Assembly (NCBI RefSeq): GCF_002251735.1 | Contig: NZ_NOXS01000028.1 | Location: forward strand, 26,658 to 90,657 | Reading direction: 5' to 3' | Origin: Elstera cyanobacteriorum | Lineage (GTDB): Bacteria; Pseudomonadota; Alphaproteobacteria; Elsterales; Elsteraceae | DNA: 64,000 nt | Shown here: one piece after another, positions 35,014 to 45,105 of the stretch | How positions within the stretch are numbered: the first letter of the stretch is position 1 | How the letters are laid out: each line of letters opens with the position of its first letter | Position numbers and translations under genes: made by a program | The notes under the pieces: model-generated | Told to the model about the DNA's origin: nothing | The model's input: the letters and a program-made list of their open reading frames with translations, nothing else | Databases searched by the model: none

Positions 35014-35697
35014 ATGGATACCATTCCAACCTCGCTTCCGGCCGTTACGGTCGATCTGGCGTTTTTGCATCTGGTGGTCAGTCAAGTCTGCCACGATCTC
35101 GTCAGCCCGATTGGCGCCGTTAATAACGGTGTCGAGTTGATCGAAGAACTGGGGGCCAACCCCGATAGCGAAGCCTTTAGCCTCATCGCGCAAAGCGGGC
35201 AGGCGGCGGCGGCGAAGCTGCAATGCTTCCGCCTCGCCTGGGGCCGGGCGGGGTCGAGCAGCGATACCCGCTTGGCCGACGTGCGGCAGGTGCTGATCGA
35301 TTATTTCGCGGGCGAGACCCGGGTGGACCTGCAGTGGACCGCCGACCCGATTGCCGATGGGCTGGACTATGCGCCGGGCGCCCTGCAACTGCTGTTGAAC
35401 GCCGTCCTGGCAATCGCGCAGACGCTGACGCGCGGCGGGCGGGTGACGGTTACGCTGGAGCCGACCGATAGCGGCGCCCCTTTCCTGGTGGAAGCGGCGG
35501 GCCAGAACCTGCGGGTGCCAGAGACGCTGCCGGACCTGCTGGCGGGCCGGGGGCGCTTGACGCTCGATCATCGCTCGGTCGCGGCCTGCTTCGCCTCCAT
35601 TCTCGGTCGGGCGTTGGGCGTGCCGCTGACCGTCACGCAATCGTCACCGGATGTTGTGAAACTTGCAGGCCGATTGCCCATCCTGTCGTTTCCCTGA
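35014..35697 (+). CDS. chpT: Histidine phosphotransferase ChpT family protein
   Basis: A 227-residue protein of the ChpT class. The phosphorylatable histidine lies in VSQVCHDLVSPIGAVNNGVELIEE (about residue 27), followed by a degenerate GHKL-like domain (FAGETRVDLQWTADP, then LQLLLNAVLAIAQTLTRGG). In Caulobacter ChpT relays phosphoryl groups from CckA to CtrA and CpdR. Here it is immediately upstream of the chemotaxis operon; a similar neighbour relation could mean a role in motility control. There is no good SD before the ATG. Confidence 0.85.
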   Translation: MDTIPTSLPAVTVDLAFLHLVVSQVCHDLVSPIGAVNNGVELIEELGANPDSEAFSLIAQSGQAAAAKLQCFRLAWGRAGSSSDTRLADVRQVLIDYFAGETRVDLQWTADPIADGLDYAPGALQLLLNAVLAIAQTLTRGGRVTVTLEPTDSGAPFLVEAAGQNLRVPETLPDLLAGRGRLTLDHRSVAACFASILGRALGVPLTVTQSSPDVVKLAGRLPILSFP

Positions 35698-35790
35698 TAG
35701 ATTTGATGGGCAGGATGGTAGGGCTTATGCAACTGCTCGCTTGCCCTTTGGGCTGAGGTAGTTCAAGAACATAAGCAGTTGAGGCGTATT

Positions 35791-35814
35791 GCCTTCCCCA
35801 GCGCTGGGGAAGGC
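35791..35814. promoter_or_regulatory. 24-bp perfect palindrome upstream of cheA
   Basis: Two 12-base arms (GCCTTCCCCAGC and its complement) abut without spacer, 28 bp before the cheA ATG. Upstream, CTTATG/CATAAG (35724 and 35770) and CAACTGCT/AGCAGTTG (35730 and 35774) form mutually exclusive inverted repeats. Confidence 0.45.
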
Positions 35815-35842
35815 GCATCGACGAAGACCCGGGGGAATCCGA

Positions 35843-38542
35843 ATGGATGATTTGCTCAGTGAATTTCTGACCGAGACAGCGGAAAACCTGTCCGTGCTAG
35901 ACGTCGAGTTGGTGAAGCTCGAACAGAATCCGAACGACCCCAATCTTCTGTCGAATATTTTCCGCTTGGTTCATACCATCAAGGGGACGTGCGGTTTCCT
36001 TGGCTTGCCGCGCCTTGAAAGCGTGGCCCATGCCGCCGAAAACGTACTGGGCCGCGTGCGCGACGGTGAGCTGGTGGTTTCGGCGGGGACGGTCTCGCTG
36101 ATCCTGCAATCGCTCGATTGTATCAAAGGCATTCTCGCGGTTCTCGAAGCGACCGAAGCCGAACCCCCCGGCGATGATTCGGACCTGATTGCCAAGCTGA
36201 ATGCGGTGGCCGGTGGCGCCTCGGCCGATGAGATTGTTGGGATTGCCCCGGCAGCGCCCGCCCCGGCGCCGGTTGCCGTCGCTCCGCCGCCGCCTGCGGC
36301 AAGTGCGCCGGTTCCGGCCGCGCCAGCGCCCGTCCCGGCGGCCCCCGCGCCGACGCCGGAGCCGAGCCGCGAGGTTGCCCGGGTCGAAGCGCCGCAGCCG
36401 CCCGCCGAAATTCACGACGAGCCGGAAGCCCCGCGCGCGGCGCCTGCCGCCGCGTCGGCAGCCCAATCGGTCGATGCCATCAAAGAATCGGCGGTCGCCG
36501 CTCAAACCATCCGCGTTTCGGTCGATCTGCTCGAAAACCTGATGACGATGGTTTCGGAACTGGTGCTGACCCGCAACCAGCTTCTGCAGATCGTGCGCCG
36601 CTATAAGGACAGCGAATTCGCTGTGCCGCTGCAGCGCCTGTCGCATGTGACGTCGGAACTGCAGGAAGGCGTCATGAAGACGCGCATGCAGCCGATTGGC
36701 AATGCCTGGGCCAAGCTGCCGCGCATGGTGCGCGACCTATCGCTCGAACTCGGCAAGAAGATCGATCTGCAAATGATCGGGGCGGAAACCGAGCTTGATC
36801 GCCAGGTTCTGGAACTGATCAAAGACCCGCTGACCCATATGGTCCGCAATTCCGCCGATCACGGTCTTGAGGGGCCGGACGAGCGGTTGCGCGCGGGCAA
36901 GTCGGAAACCGGCCGCATCACGCTGAACGCCTATCACGAAGGCGGTCATATCCTGATCGAGATTTCGGACGATGGCCGCGGCCTGAATACCGAAAAGATC
37001 AAAGCCAAGATCATTCAGAACGGGCTCGCCACCGAGTCCGAACTGGAAGGCATGGCCGACGCGCAGATTTATCAGTTCATCTTCAAGCCGGGCTTCTCGA
37101 CGGCGGCGCAGGTTACTGCCGTGTCGGGCCGCGGCGTCGGCATGGACGTGGTGCGCACGAATATCGAAAAGATCGGCGGTACCATCGAACTTAAGTCGAA
37201 GTTCGGGCGCGGCTCGACCTTCGTCATCAAGATCCCGCTGACCCTCGCGATTGTTTCGGCGTTGATCGTTGAAAGCTGTGGCGAGCGGTTCGCCATTCCG
37301 CAGATCAGTGTCGTTGAATTGGTGCGCGCCAGTGCCGACTCGGAACATCGGATCGAACGCATCCACGGCACGCCGGTGCTGCGCTTGCGCAACCGTCTGT
37401 TACCCCTGGTCAGCCTGGAGCGGTTGCTGCGGCTTGATCGCACGGAAGGCGATACGACGACCGAAAGCTTCATCATCGTTGCCCAGGTCGGTACGTATAA
37501 CTTCGGCATCATGGTCGATCGGGTTTTCGACACTGAAGAAATCGTTGTGAAGCCGGTGGCGCCGATCCTGCGGCACCTGTCGCTGTTCTCCGGCAATACC
37601 ATCCTCGGCGATGGGTCGGTGATCATGATCCTTGATCCAAACGGCATTGCCGCCTCCACGGGCGAAATGACGGTCAGCGAAACCGCCCAGGTCGATGCGG
37701 CGGCGTCCCGCGACAGTCACGATCAGGAACGCACCACGCTGCTTATTTTCCGGGCGGGCGATGGCGGGCCGAAGGCCGTGCCGCTGTCGCTGGTGGCGCG
37801 TCTCGAAGAAATCGATCTCGAGACGGTGGAATTCAGCCACGACCGACCGATGGTGCAGTATCGCGACAAGCTGATGCCGCTGATCCCCATCGTTCCGGGT
37901 ATGAAGATGCAGCGCACGGGCCGTCAGCCGGTGTTGGTGTTCGCCGATGGCGAACATTCGATGGGGCTGGTGGTGGACGAGATCGTCGATATCGTCGAAG
38001 ACCGTTTGGCGGTCGAACTGGCGGCGGATCGCCCTGGCTTCATCGGCTCGGCGATTATCGCGGGCCGCGCGACCGATGTGATCGATACCGGCTACTTCCT
38101 GCTGCAAGCCTTCGGCGATTGGTTCCATGCCGGCCGCGACAAGCTGCTGTCCGATGGTCGCAGCGCCATGAAGCGCGTGTTGCTGGTCGATGACAGCCCG
38201 TTCTTCCGCAATCTTCTGATCCCGATCCTGTCGGTGAACGGCTTCTCCGTCACCTCCGCCGATAGCGCCGACGATGCGATGACGCTGGTGGAAACCGGCG
38301 AGAAATTCGACGTGATCGTCAGCGATATCGAAATGCCGGGTATGAATGGCTTCGAATTTGCAAAAGCGATCAGCGCGAGCAAATGGGCAGGAACGCCGAT
38401 GGTCGCCCTGTCCAGCCATACGGCCCCGGCCGATCTGGAAAAGGCGCGCGAAGTCGGTTTCCTCGACTATGTGCCGAAGTTTGACCGGGATGCGTTGATC
38501 CATACGCTGAACCATTTGCTGACGACGGAGAAGGTGGCATGA
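35843..38542 (+). CDS. cheA: Hybrid chemotaxis histidine kinase CheA with two CheW-like domains and a receiver
   Basis: An 899-residue protein. P1/HPt is residues 1-105 with phosphohistidine H44 in RLVHTIKGTCGFLG; a Pro/Ala linker (about 145-210) follows; P3 dimerisation and the GHKL ATPase (HMVRNSADHGLE near 332, DDGRGLN, VSGRGVGMDVV) are complete. A CheW-like domain starts near 457. A second CheW-like segment (VPLSLVARLEEI, then GLVVDEIVDIVEDRLAVEL) occupies about 635-760. A C-terminal receiver (KRVLLVDDSPFFRNLL, acceptor near D828 in VSDIEMPG) is at about 776-895. The receiver may act as a phosphate sink. GGGGGAATCCGA precedes the ATG, and it overlaps cheW by ATGA. Confidence 0.95.
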   Translation: MDDLLSEFLTETAENLSVLDVELVKLEQNPNDPNLLSNIFRLVHTIKGTCGFLGLPRLESVAHAAENVLGRVRDGELVVSAGTVSLILQSLDCIKGILAVLEATEAEPPGDDSDLIAKLNAVAGGASADEIVGIAPAAPAPAPVAVAPPPPAASAPVPAAPAPVPAAPAPTPEPSREVARVEAPQPPAEIHDEPEAPRAAPAAASAAQSVDAIKESAVAAQTIRVSVDLLENLMTMVSELVLTRNQLLQIVRRYKDSEFAVPLQRLSHVTSELQEGVMKTRMQPIGNAWAKLPRMVRDLSLELGKKIDLQMIGAETELDRQVLELIKDPLTHMVRNSADHGLEGPDERLRAGKSETGRITLNAYHEGGHILIEISDDGRGLNTEKIKAKIIQNGLATESELEGMADAQIYQFIFKPGFSTAAQVTAVSGRGVGMDVVRTNIEKIGGTIELKSKFGRGSTFVIKIPLTLAIVSALIVESCGERFAIPQISVVELVRASADSEHRIERIHGTPVLRLRNRLLPLVSLERLLRLDRTEGDTTTESFIIVAQVGTYNFGIMVDRVFDTEEIVVKPVAPILRHLSLFSGNTILGDGSVIMILDPNGIAASTGEMTVSETAQVDAAASRDSHDQERTTLLIFRAGDGGPKAVPLSLVARLEEIDLETVEFSHDRPMVQYRDKLMPLIPIVPGMKMQRTGRQPVLVFADGEHSMGLVVDEIVDIVEDRLAVELAADRPGFIGSAIIAGRATDVIDTGYFLLQAFGDWFHAGRDKLLSDGRSAMKRVLLVDDSPFFRNLLIPILSVNGFSVTSADSADDAMTLVETGEKFDVIVSDIEMPGMNGFEFAKAISASKWAGTPMVALSSHTAPADLEKAREVGFLDYVPKFDRDALIHTLNHLLTTEKVA

Positions 38543-39036
38543 GCGAACTGGTTGCTTCTGGGAAGCGGAACGTTGCCCGCCAGGGCTTCACCGCCGATGA
38601 ACAACGCCAGTATGTGTCCATCACCATTGATGGGCAGATGTTCGGTATCCCTGTTCTGATCGTGCACGATGTGCTTGGCCCGCAGCGCATTACGCGCATT
38701 CCGCTGGCCCCGGCGGAAGTGGCGGGATCGCTGAACCTGCGCGGTCGCATCGTAACGGCTATCGACGTTCGCTTGCGCTTGGGGCTGCCCAAGCGCCCGG
38801 CCACCATCGACGGCATGAGCGTCGTTGTGGAGCATTCGGGCGAGTTTTACAGCCTGATGGTCGATGGTGTTGGCGAAGTCCTGACCCTGTCGGCGTCCGA
38901 GTTCGAGCGGAACCCGGCAACGCTCGACCCGCGCTGGCGTGATATTTCGTTGGGCATCTACCGGTTGCAGGATCAGCTTCTGGTGATCCTTGATGTTAAC
39001 CGTCTGTTAGATTTTACGCGAAACGAAGCCGCCTAA
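38539..39036 (+). CDS. cheW: Chemotaxis coupling protein CheW
   Basis: A 165-residue CheW. QYVSITIDGQMFGIPVLIVHDVLGPQRITRIPLAPAEVAGSLNLRGRIVTAIDVRLRLG is the classical beta-barrel core, ending in QLLVILDVNRLLDF. It links chemoreceptors to CheA. It overlaps the cheA stop by ATGA and lies 80 bp before cheY. Confidence 0.95.
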   Translation: MSELVASGKRNVARQGFTADEQRQYVSITIDGQMFGIPVLIVHDVLGPQRITRIPLAPAEVAGSLNLRGRIVTAIDVRLRLGLPKRPATIDGMSVVVEHSGEFYSLMVDGVGEVLTLSASEFERNPATLDPRWRDISLGIYRLQDQLLVILDVNRLLDFTRNEAA

Positions 39037-39116
39037 CCTGCCGGGAAGAATCCCATTCCCGGCGGAATAGGGTATAAAGAAGCCGTCGCGTCATCCCAGA
39101 GAGTGGAGTAGGGCCA

Positions 39117-39482
39117 ATGAAATCTTGCCTCATCGTTGACGACTCGCGGGTCGTCCGTATGGTGGCCAAGAAGATTCTGCAGGAACTCGGTTTCGAGACC
39201 TCAGAGGCGGAAGACGGCAGAAAGGCTATGGAAGCCTGCCAGAAGGCGATGCCGGATGTGATCCTGCTCGATTGGAACATGCCCGTTATGAACGGGATCG
39301 AATTCCTGCGTGAATTGCGGGCTGCCCCGGGTGGGGACGGGCCGAAAGTGGTGTTCTGCACGACCGAAAACGACTTGGCCCATATTATGGAAGCCATGGG
39401 GTCGGGGGCGGATGAGTACATCATGAAGCCGTTCGATGCCGAAATCATTGAAAGCAAGTTCAGCCAGGTAGGTATTCTTTGA
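39117..39482 (+). CDS. cheY: Chemotaxis response regulator CheY
   Basis: A 121-residue single receiver. Acidic pocket in CLIVDDSRVVR, phosphoacceptor in VILLDWNMPVMNG (about D54), T in FCTTEND and K in YIMKPFD. It has no output domain, as expected for a motor-binding CheY. The stop overlaps the cheB start by one base (TGATG). Confidence 0.95.
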   Translation: MKSCLIVDDSRVVRMVAKKILQELGFETSEAEDGRKAMEACQKAMPDVILLDWNMPVMNGIEFLRELRAAPGGDGPKVVFCTTENDLAHIMEAMGSGADEYIMKPFDAEIIESKFSQVGIL

Positions 39483-40675
39483 TGATTTCCGGCACAAATA
39501 GCCGTCCTTTGGGGGGTGCCGGATCTGAGGAAGCGCCGAAAGGAAGCGACGGCGTCATCCGCGTGATGCTGGTCGATGACAGTGCCGTTATTCGCGGCCT
39601 GTTTACCCGCGCGCTGGAAGCCGACCCGGAATTGCAGGTTGTTGCCTCGGTCGGCGATGGCAAGATGGCGCTCAACGCGCTGAAGCGCCAAAAGGTCGAT
39701 GTCATCATTCTCGACATCGAAATGCCGGTGATGGATGGGTTAACGGCGCTGCCGCTCTTGCAGGAAATCGCGCCAAGCGTGCCGATCATCATGGCTTCGA
39801 CCCTGACCCGCAAGAATGCCGAGGTCAGCCTGCGCGCCCTGCGGAGTGGCGCCAAAGATTATGTGACGAAGCCGTCCACCACCTCCGAACTAACCTCGGC
39901 CCAGGCGTTTCGCGAGGAATTGATCGCCAAGATCAAGGCCCTTGCCGGTCCCGCGCGGTCCCCGCGTCAGGAGATGCCGGGTATCCCGCGGCGCTTTACG
40001 AATTCCGACGGGACGCAAACGGCGGGCGAGCGGACCTCGATGGTTCGCGTCAACCGCAGCGGGCCGATCACCCTGCGACCGCAGACCAATGAAACGCCGG
40101 ATGTGATCGCCATCGGCTCCTCGACCGGCGGGCCGCAGGCGCTGTTCGCTGTGTTGGGCAATCTGCCGAAGACCTTGCGGCAGCCGATCCTGATTACCCA
40201 GCATATGCCGGCGACGTTTACGACCATTCTGGCCGAACATCTGGCGCGCGTGACGGAGCGCCCCTGCACTGAAGCGCGCGATGGCGAGCCGGTTCAAGCG
40301 GGGCATATCTATGTCGCGCCCGGCGACTTCCACATGACGGTGGAGGTGAGCAACGGCCAGAAGGTGCTGCGGGTGCAGAAAACCCCGCCCGAAAACTTCT
40401 GCCGTCCGGCGGTCGATCCAATGCTGCGCAGCCTGTCGGCGGCCTATGGCCGCAAGCTGCTGGTCATCATTCTGACCGGGATGGGGCAAGACGGTATGCT
40501 CGGCGCACAAGTCGTCGTGCAGAACGGCGGCATGGTCATCGGTCAGGACGAGGCGAGCAGCGTCGTCTGGGGGATGCCGGGCGCCGTGGCCCACGCCGGG
40601 GTTTGCAGTGCTATTCTGCCGTTGCCGGACATTGGTCCTTTTATCCACAAAATCGCCCTGAGGTCGGTCGCATGA
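39482..40675 (+). CDS. cheB: Chemotaxis methylesterase/deamidase CheB
   Basis: A 397-residue protein with an N-terminal receiver (VMLVDDSAVIRGLF, VIILDIEMPVMDG) and a C-terminal methylesterase domain with the catalytic serine in IGSSTGGPQAL, histidine in TQHMP and aspartate in TGMGQDGMLG. It demethylates receptors when phosphorylated by CheA. The ATG at 39482 is coupled to cheY; a TTG one codon upstream is also in frame. It overlaps cheR by ATGA. Confidence 0.95.
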   Translation: MISGTNSRPLGGAGSEEAPKGSDGVIRVMLVDDSAVIRGLFTRALEADPELQVVASVGDGKMALNALKRQKVDVIILDIEMPVMDGLTALPLLQEIAPSVPIIMASTLTRKNAEVSLRALRSGAKDYVTKPSTTSELTSAQAFREELIAKIKALAGPARSPRQEMPGIPRRFTNSDGTQTAGERTSMVRVNRSGPITLRPQTNETPDVIAIGSSTGGPQALFAVLGNLPKTLRQPILITQHMPATFTTILAEHLARVTERPCTEARDGEPVQAGHIYVAPGDFHMTVEVSNGQKVLRVQKTPPENFCRPAVDPMLRSLSAAYGRKLLVIILTGMGQDGMLGAQVVVQNGGMVIGQDEASSVVWGMPGAVAHAGVCSAILPLPDIGPFIHKIALRSVA

Positions 40676-41511
40676 AACCGGACGAGTTCGAGTTCATCAG
40701 TCGAACGGTTCGCCAGCGTTCCGGCCTGGTGTTGACCGAAGATAAAGCCTATCTGGTCGAAAGCCGTCTGCTGCCCGTTGCCCGCAAATATGGGCACAAG
40801 TCCGTTGATGACTTTGTGACGGCGGTGCATCGCGGGCCGGAAGAAGCGAAGTTGCGCGCCATCACCGAGGCGATGACGACCAACGAGACGCTATTTTTCC
40901 GCGATACGAAGCCGTTCGATCAGTTCAAGCGCGTCGTTTTACCGACGCTGCTGGACGCACGGGCAACGCGGAAGACCATTCGTATTTGGTGCGCCGCCTG
41001 CTCGTCGGGGCAGGAACCCTATTCCTTGGCGATGATCCTTAAGGAAGAAGGGCCAAAGCTGGCGGGGTGGCGGTTCGAGATCGTCGCGACCGATATCAGC
41101 GCCGAAATGCTCGACCGGGCAAGGGCAGGGGTATACACCCAGTTTGAAGTTCAGCGCGGCCTACCGATCCAGTACCTGATGAAATATTTCAAGCAGGTCG
41201 AAGATAAGTGGCAGTTATCCAACGATATTAAGTCGATGGTCGATTACCGCGAGTTTAATCTCCTGTCCGACCCGCGCGGGTTTGGGCAGTTCGATATTGT
41301 CTTCTGCCGCAACGTGCTGATCTATTTCGATCAACCGACGAAGACGGAAGTGCTAAGCCGTCTGCGCACGATCATGCCGGACGATGGGGTTCTTTACCTG
41401 GGCGGGGCTGAAACCGTGCTGGGCATTACCGATAAGTTCGAACCGCTGCCGAATGAACGTGGTCTTTATCGCTGCGTTGCAAAACAAGGCGCAAGTTTCG
41501 CCGCCCATTAG
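40672..41511 (+). CDS. cheR: Chemotaxis protein methyltransferase CheR
   Basis: A 279-residue CheR. The N-terminal helical domain (FEFISRTVRQRSGLVLTEDKAYLVESRL) precedes the SAM-dependent methyltransferase domain (MTTNETLFFRDTKPFDQF, IWCAACSSGQEPYSLAMIL, IVFCRNVLIYFD). It methylates glutamates of chemoreceptors. It is the last gene of the operon, followed by a terminator. Confidence 0.95.
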   Translation: MKPDEFEFISRTVRQRSGLVLTEDKAYLVESRLLPVARKYGHKSVDDFVTAVHRGPEEAKLRAITEAMTTNETLFFRDTKPFDQFKRVVLPTLLDARATRKTIRIWCAACSSGQEPYSLAMILKEEGPKLAGWRFEIVATDISAEMLDRARAGVYTQFEVQRGLPIQYLMKYFKQVEDKWQLSNDIKSMVDYREFNLLSDPRGFGQFDIVFCRNVLIYFDQPTKTEVLSRLRTIMPDDGVLYLGGAETVLGITDKFEPLPNERGLYRCVAKQGASFAAH

Positions 41512-41538
41512 TCGGGTCAATACTTGCACGCGTCATTG

Positions 41539-41570
41539 CCGGGCCGTCCCTGACGGCCCGGTTTATTTTT
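41539..41570 (+). terminator. Rho-independent terminator of the che operon
   Basis: A perfect 10-bp stem (41539-41548 with 41552-41561) is followed by TTTATTTTTG. Confidence 0.9.
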
Positions 41571-41712
41571 GTCTTTCTCGGCTTGCGACCTCATGTCGCG
41601 CATGCAGAACGCCCGCCGTTTACTATTGTTTAAATTCGGAGCGCAGAGGCCGAACGGCCCAGGGGAAGATCCTGTCGATCTACCGACGATCCGGGGGGAA
41701 ACGGGGTGGAGA

Positions 41713-43113
41713 ATGACAGATCAAGAGCATGATCTGCGCACGGCTTTCGCGCAGGTTGCGACCCTATCCGGTAGTCTTGGGATCGAGATTACCGACATTA
41801 GCGCCAATATCGATCAGGTTGCCACGCAGGTTCGGCAGGATGCGGAAATTTGCCAAGATTTCCGGCGGATGTTTGCCAATCTCACCGACCGCAATCGCGC
41901 CGTTTCCACCGCAAGCCTGAAAGCGCACGAGCAGGCGGCAGCGGCCCGGCGCAATATGGTGGAATCCCGCCAGACCATCGATCAGTCTTTGGCCGAAATC
42001 CGCGCCTTGGCCGAATCGGTGACGGCCATCGAAGGCCAACTGCCCGGCCTGTCGGACGCGCTCAGCCGGATCAGTAAGGTCGCTGCCGGGATCAACGCGA
42101 TTGCCCGCCAAACCAACCTATTGGCCCTCAACGCGACCATCGAAGCGGCGCGCGCTGGGGAAGCCGGGCGGGGGTTTGCCGTGGTGGCGGGGGAGGTGAA
42201 GGCCCTCGCGCGGCAAACGTCGGACGCGACCGCCGAAATCGACGTGACCCTGCAAGATCTGGCCGCCCAAACCCGGCAATTGATCCAGCGTTCGACCGAA
42301 GGGGTGCAGCGGGCGGCAGCGGTGCAGGGCGGCACCCAGGCTATCGGTTCCGTCTTATCGAGCCTCGATACCAGCATGGTGCAGATTGCCGAGGATGCGG
42401 GCGGGATCGCCGAAGCCGCGCGAGAGATCGACGGCCACTATGATACGCTGACCCGCAAGGTCGAGGGCATGACCGGCGGGATTGGCGAATCGGCGCGGGC
42501 GTTGGAGGCGGCGGAGGACCGGTTGCACGCCCTGCGTGATTATTCACAGGAATTGATGAAGCTGACGGCACTGAGCGGCGTCGCGACGGTTGATACGCCT
42601 TTCATCGAAACGGCAGTCGCCTATGCGGCGCGCACGTCGGAGATTCTGTCGGCAGCGGTGGATCGGGGCGAAATCAGCCTGTCGGATCTGTTCGATGAGC
42701 GCTACGAACTGGTGCCAAACACCAATCCGCCCCAGCATCTGGCGCGGCATACGGCGCTGATCGAACGGCTGCTGCCGGGGCTGATGGAAGAGGGGCTACG
42801 CTCGTATACCGACGCCGTCTATTGCATTCCCACCGACCGGAATGGCTATCTGGCGGTTCACAATAAGGCCTATTCGCAGCCGCAGGGACAGGATCCGGTG
42901 TGGAATATGGCCCATTGCCGGAACCGGCGAATTTTTAACGACCGGGTGGGGCTGGCGTCGGGGCGGAATACCGACCGGTTTCTGTTGCAAACCTATCGCC
43001 GCGATCTGGGCGGCGGCAGCTTTGTGCTGATCAAGGAAGCCTCCGCGCCGATTACCGTCAAGGGACGGCACTGGGGCGGGGTTCGCTTCGGCTATAAGGC
43101 GCAGTCCCGATAA
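41713..43113 (+). CDS. Cytoplasmic chemoreceptor with a C-terminal sensing domain
   Basis: A 466-residue soluble methyl-accepting protein with no membrane helix. The signalling domain is N-terminal (about residues 20-290) with the hairpin tip [40 protein letters not shown]. The C-terminal third, with [63 protein letters not shown] and [13 protein letters not shown], looks like the C-terminal part of a Cache-type sensor, unusual for being placed after the signalling domain and in the cytosol. GTGGAGA precedes the ATG; a longer upstream frame exists but overlaps the che terminator. Confidence 0.85.
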   Translation: MTDQEHDLRTAFAQVATLSGSLGIEITDISANIDQVATQVRQDAEICQDFRRMFANLTDRNRAVSTASLKAHEQAAAARRNMVESRQTIDQSLAEIRALAESVTAIEGQLPGLSDALSRISKVAAGINAIARQTNLLALNATIEAARAGEAGRGFAVVAGEVKALARQTSDATAEIDVTLQDLAAQTRQLIQRSTEGVQRAAAVQGGTQAIGSVLSSLDTSMVQIAEDAGGIAEAAREIDGHYDTLTRKVEGMTGGIGESARALEAAEDRLHALRDYSQELMKLTALSGVATVDTPFIETAVAYAARTSEILSAAVDRGEISLSDLFDERYELVPNTNPPQHLARHTALIERLLPGLMEEGLRSYTDAVYCIPTDRNGYLAVHNKAYSQPQGQDPVWNMAHCRNRRIFNDRVGLASGRNTDRFLLQTYRRDLGGGSFVLIKEASAPITVKGRHWGGVRFGYKAQSR

Positions 43114-43126
43114 ACGGCAGATAAAA

Positions 43127-43162
43127 AAACGCCGCCCAACCCCAAAGGGTAGGGCGGCGTTT
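43127..43162. terminator. Bidirectional terminator between convergent chemoreceptor genes
   Basis: A perfect 11-bp stem (43127-43137 with 43152-43162), flanked by A-rich sequence on the left and T on the right, lies between the ends of the two convergent receptor genes. Confidence 0.85.
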
Positions 43163-43179
43163 AGGCCGCTTGGGAGAGG

Positions 43180-44688
43180 TTAAAGTTCTGCATAAAGCCG
43201 TTGCGTCTCCGCTGATAGGGTTTTGGCGGCTTCCACCGCGCGCATGATGTTGGTAATGCCGTCTTCGATAACGTGAATACCGCCTTCGATATCGCACACC
43301 GCCCCGGCGGTGCCTTGCATGTTCATCGAAATATCGCGGGTCACATTGGTCTGCTGCTCGATGGCCCCGGCAACCCCGGTCACGCTGCCCTGAACATCCT
43401 GCATCGCCGAACGAATCTGACTAAGCGACGCGGCGACATTACCGGAAATACCCTGAACGCCGAGAATCTCGCGGGAGATATTGTCGGTCGCCTCCGAAAC
43501 CTGCTTGGCGAGGTTCTTCACCTCGCTGGCGACTACGGCAAAGCCCCGCCCGGCATCGCCCGCCCGTGCCGATTCGATCGTCGCATTCAGGGCGAGCAGA
43601 TTGATATTGGCAGCGATATGCTGAATGAACTCGATGACGCTCGACATGGACCCTGCGGCCTGGCTCAGCCGTCCGGCATTGGTTTCGGCCAGAATCACTT
43701 GCTCCAGCGCCGAATCGGCCGACATTTTCGAATGCACGACGTTGCTGGAGACTTCCGAGATCGAGTGGGTCATCTCCTCGGCACTGGCGGCCACGGTCTG
43801 CACGCTGGCGGAGGTTTGGGTAGTTGCGCCCGCCACATTGGTGGTCTGATGCCGGATATCGCCGACCGACGCGACGATACGCGCGAGGTTGGTATCGATA
43901 TCGGCGTTGACCTTCTCCACTTCCTTACGGCGGTTGACCTGCCGGGTAATGTCGGTGGCATATTTCACCACTTTGAACGGGCGCCCGCGCGGATCGAAGA
44001 TCGGGTTATAGGAGGCCTGAATCCACACTTTCCGCCCGCCTTTACCCAGGCGGCAATATTCATCGGCCAGGAACTGACCGCTGCGCAGCTTCGCCCAGAA
44101 GGCCAGATACTCGGACGAGGCCGCGTAGGCGGGATCGACGAACATGCGGTGGTGCTGGCCCTGGATCTCCTCCAGGCGATAGCCCAGGGCCGACAGGAAG
44201 TTTTCATTCGCGGTGATGATCGTGCCATCGAGGTTGAACTCGATCACCGCTTGTGCCTTCCCGATGGCCTGAAGTTGGCCCTGATAATCCGCGCTACGCA
44301 GTTTTTGGTCGGTAACATCGGTCGCGAATTTGATCACGCGCACGGGTTTGCCGTGCCGGTCAAGAACCGGGTTATAGCAGGCCTGGATCCAGATTTCCCG
44401 ACCACCGCGGGCAATGCGCATAAATTCGCCGCGCTGGAACTGGCCAGCCCGCAGGCTATCCCAGAATTGGCGATAGGCCGGGCTTTGGTCTTCCGCCGGT
44501 TCAACAAACAGTCGGTGATGCTGGCCCTGGATTTCTGCTAGTCGATAGCCTGTTAATCGCAAGAAATTCTCATTAGCATTCTGGATATGGCCGTCCATCG
44601 AAAAATCAATCACCGCTTGTGATTGATTCAAGGCCTCCAGGATTGCGCTTTCTTCGCCTATTCTGAGAAATTGTGCCAAATTCAACAT
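43180..44688 (-). CDS. Cytoplasmic PAS-PAS chemoreceptor (BdlA/Aer-like), copy A
   Basis: A 502-residue soluble receptor. PAS1 is about residues 20-125 ([26 protein letters not shown]) and PAS2 about 140-250 ([26 protein letters not shown]), each followed by a PAC segment ([15 protein letters not shown] and [14 protein letters not shown]). The signalling domain follows with [38 protein letters not shown]. Such proteins sense redox or ligands in the cytosol. The ATG at 44686-44688 has GGGGGAGGA at seven bases; this gives MLNLAQF, parallel to MLTFLTR of the paralogue. It is 56% or more alike by eye to copy B. Confidence 0.9.
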   Translation of the reverse strand: MLNLAQFLRIGEESAILEALNQSQAVIDFSMDGHIQNANENFLRLTGYRLAEIQGQHHRLFVEPAEDQSPAYRQFWDSLRAGQFQRGEFMRIARGGREIWIQACYNPVLDRHGKPVRVIKFATDVTDQKLRSADYQGQLQAIGKAQAVIEFNLDGTIITANENFLSALGYRLEEIQGQHHRMFVDPAYAASSEYLAFWAKLRSGQFLADEYCRLGKGGRKVWIQASYNPIFDPRGRPFKVVKYATDITRQVNRRKEVEKVNADIDTNLARIVASVGDIRHQTTNVAGATTQTSASVQTVAASAEEMTHSISEVSSNVVHSKMSADSALEQVILAETNAGRLSQAAGSMSSVIEFIQHIAANINLLALNATIESARAGDAGRGFAVVASEVKNLAKQVSEATDNISREILGVQGISGNVAASLSQIRSAMQDVQGSVTGVAGAIEQQTNVTRDISMNMQGTAGAVCDIEGGIHVIEDGITNIMRAVEAAKTLSAETQRLYAEL

Positions 44689-45043
44689 CAATCGATCCTC
44701 CCCCAGAAGTGTCTTCATGTGCCGAGACCTGTCTTCCATATCGACGCTATGGGAGGGCTGCTAACAATATCCTAACGATATTTATCATTTTAGGTAATTA
44801 ATAAACCAATTCTTGGAACGTCAGAATATCTCCCAATCGTATCGTTTGCGCTCCGAAAGGGACAGAAGCGTCTCCATATTTCCCTATGCCGATACCGCAG
44901 AAACTCTGGATTCGAGATATTACAAACCTGCGAGCAAAAAGTGGCTTTGACTGCAATTGTATGTATGCAAATATAAAATAATATTTCTTTTAAAGTAAAA
45001 TAATTAAAATAAAAAATCTCAATAGCTGTAAAAAATCCGGTTA

Positions 45044-45080
45044 AAACTGGATGTGCGACATATTGTCGCATATCCAGTTT
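45044..45080 (-). terminator. Long hairpin downstream of chemoreceptor copy B
   Basis: A 17-bp stem with one G-T pair (45044-45060 with 45064-45080) and a 3-base loop. On the minus strand a T6 run follows eight bases after the stem. It may be a second terminator or an RNA end stabiliser. Confidence 0.55.
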
Positions 45081-45105
45081 CTGATCTTCTGAAGTCTGAC
45101 CGTCA

